This document shows, piece by piece, positions 6,284-6,396 of a stretch of DNA of 6,396 nucleotides. This DNA is from Desulfocapsa sulfexigens. GTDB lineage: Bacteria; Desulfobacterota; Desulfobulbia; Desulfobulbales; Desulfocapsaceae. The notes under the pieces were generated by a model. That model searched no databases and was not told the DNA's origin. It saw only the letters and a program-made list of their open reading frames with translations. The translations under genes and the position numbers were made by a program. Every line of letters starts with the position of its first letter. Position 1 is the stretch's first letter. Location of the stretch: the NCBI GenBank assembly GCA_020721165.1, contig DYNG01000009.1, positions 6,048 to 12,443 of the forward strand, read 5' to 3'.

Positions 6284-6396
6284 ATGAGCGCCGCTTCCCC
6301 GACCAGCCAAAACCCAACTGAAAAGACCACGATTGCCATCCTGTTGATGCTCAGTGTCTGTCATCTGCTCAACGACATGATGCAGACCCTGCTGTC
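6284..6396 (+). CDS. fsr: MFS transporter, fosmidomycin-resistance (Fsr) type, 3' end outside window
   Basis: Thirty-seven codons are visible before the window ends. A polar N-terminal tail (MSAASPTSQNPTEKTT) leads into a first membrane helix, IAILLMLSVCHLLNDMMQTLL. The SHLLNDM-Q-L type motif in the first helix is characteristic of the Fsr group of major facilitator superfamily drug-efflux proteins; E. coli Fsr has SLSHLLNDMIQSL. Members export fosmidomycin and related compounds across the inner membrane by proton antiport. The ATG at 6284 is chosen because the tail length before the helix matches relatives. The gene starts 20 bases after the right target duplication of the 364-bp element, which now separates it from the DedA gene. 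MFS membership is quite secure; the Fsr subgroup is likely but rests on one helix. Confidence 0.75.
   Translation, partial: MSAASPTSQNPTEKTTIAILLMLSVCHLLNDMMQTLL

Noticed and set aside
5922..6321. Small frames of 70-76 codons across the DedA-transporter gap
   Set aside because: They run through inverted repeats, and their products show no protein-like pattern.
1..6396. CRISPR arrays, tRNA or rRNA genes, phage or toxin-antitoxin modules
   Set aside because: No regularly spaced direct repeats, cloverleaf-like segments or relevant gene products were seen on either strand.

Overview
The window reads as a bacterial chromosome segment, most likely from a Gram-negative of the Desulfobacterota (former Deltaproteobacteria). 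This placement is inference. It rests on the ClpS-ClpA pair, an unusually long DNA polymerase III delta subunit, moderately GC-rich coding sequence, and two families of small palindromic repeats that I associate with that group. All genes lie on the + strand and are tightly packed up to about 5873.

Layout. Positions 1-1080 hold the 3' part of an unrecognised gene whose product has a His...Cys pair in a caspase-clan-like arrangement (RGHSY and LGSCGG). Two bases later comes holA (1083-2507), the clamp-loader delta subunit, about 130 residues longer than usual. Then follow clpS (2545-2859), the N-degron adaptor, and clpA (2963-5269), the ClpP unfoldase. A DedA-family membrane protein (5262-5873) overlaps the clpA end by 8 bases and has a strong ribosome binding site. 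The window ends in the first 37 codons of an MFS transporter that looks like a fosmidomycin-resistance (Fsr) homologue (6284 onward).

The 410-base gap between the DedA gene and the transporter (5874-6283) is the most unusual part. It holds a complete 364-bp non-autonomous element (5891-6254) with 33-bp imperfect terminal inverted repeats, flanked by a perfect 9-bp direct repeat, GCAAAGACC (5882-5890 and 6255-6263). Its ends start CTGA and the duplication is 9 bp, which fits the IS4 family (IS10/IS50 type). Two other small repeats sit inside it: a GTCATTCCC-type palindrome (5965-6080) and a GAATATC/GATATTC hairpin (about 6100-6177). Removing the element and one duplication copy would leave the DedA gene and the transporter only 37 bp apart, so the insertion probably split an operon.

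How the genes work together. ClpS delivers N-degron substrates to ClpA, which unfolds them for ClpP (not in the window). HolA belongs to replication. DedA and Fsr are envelope transport proteins. I see no pathway joining the whole cluster. The close spacing suggests shared transcription, and a 14-codon reading frame appears to bridge the end of holA and the start of clpS through two ATGA overlaps.
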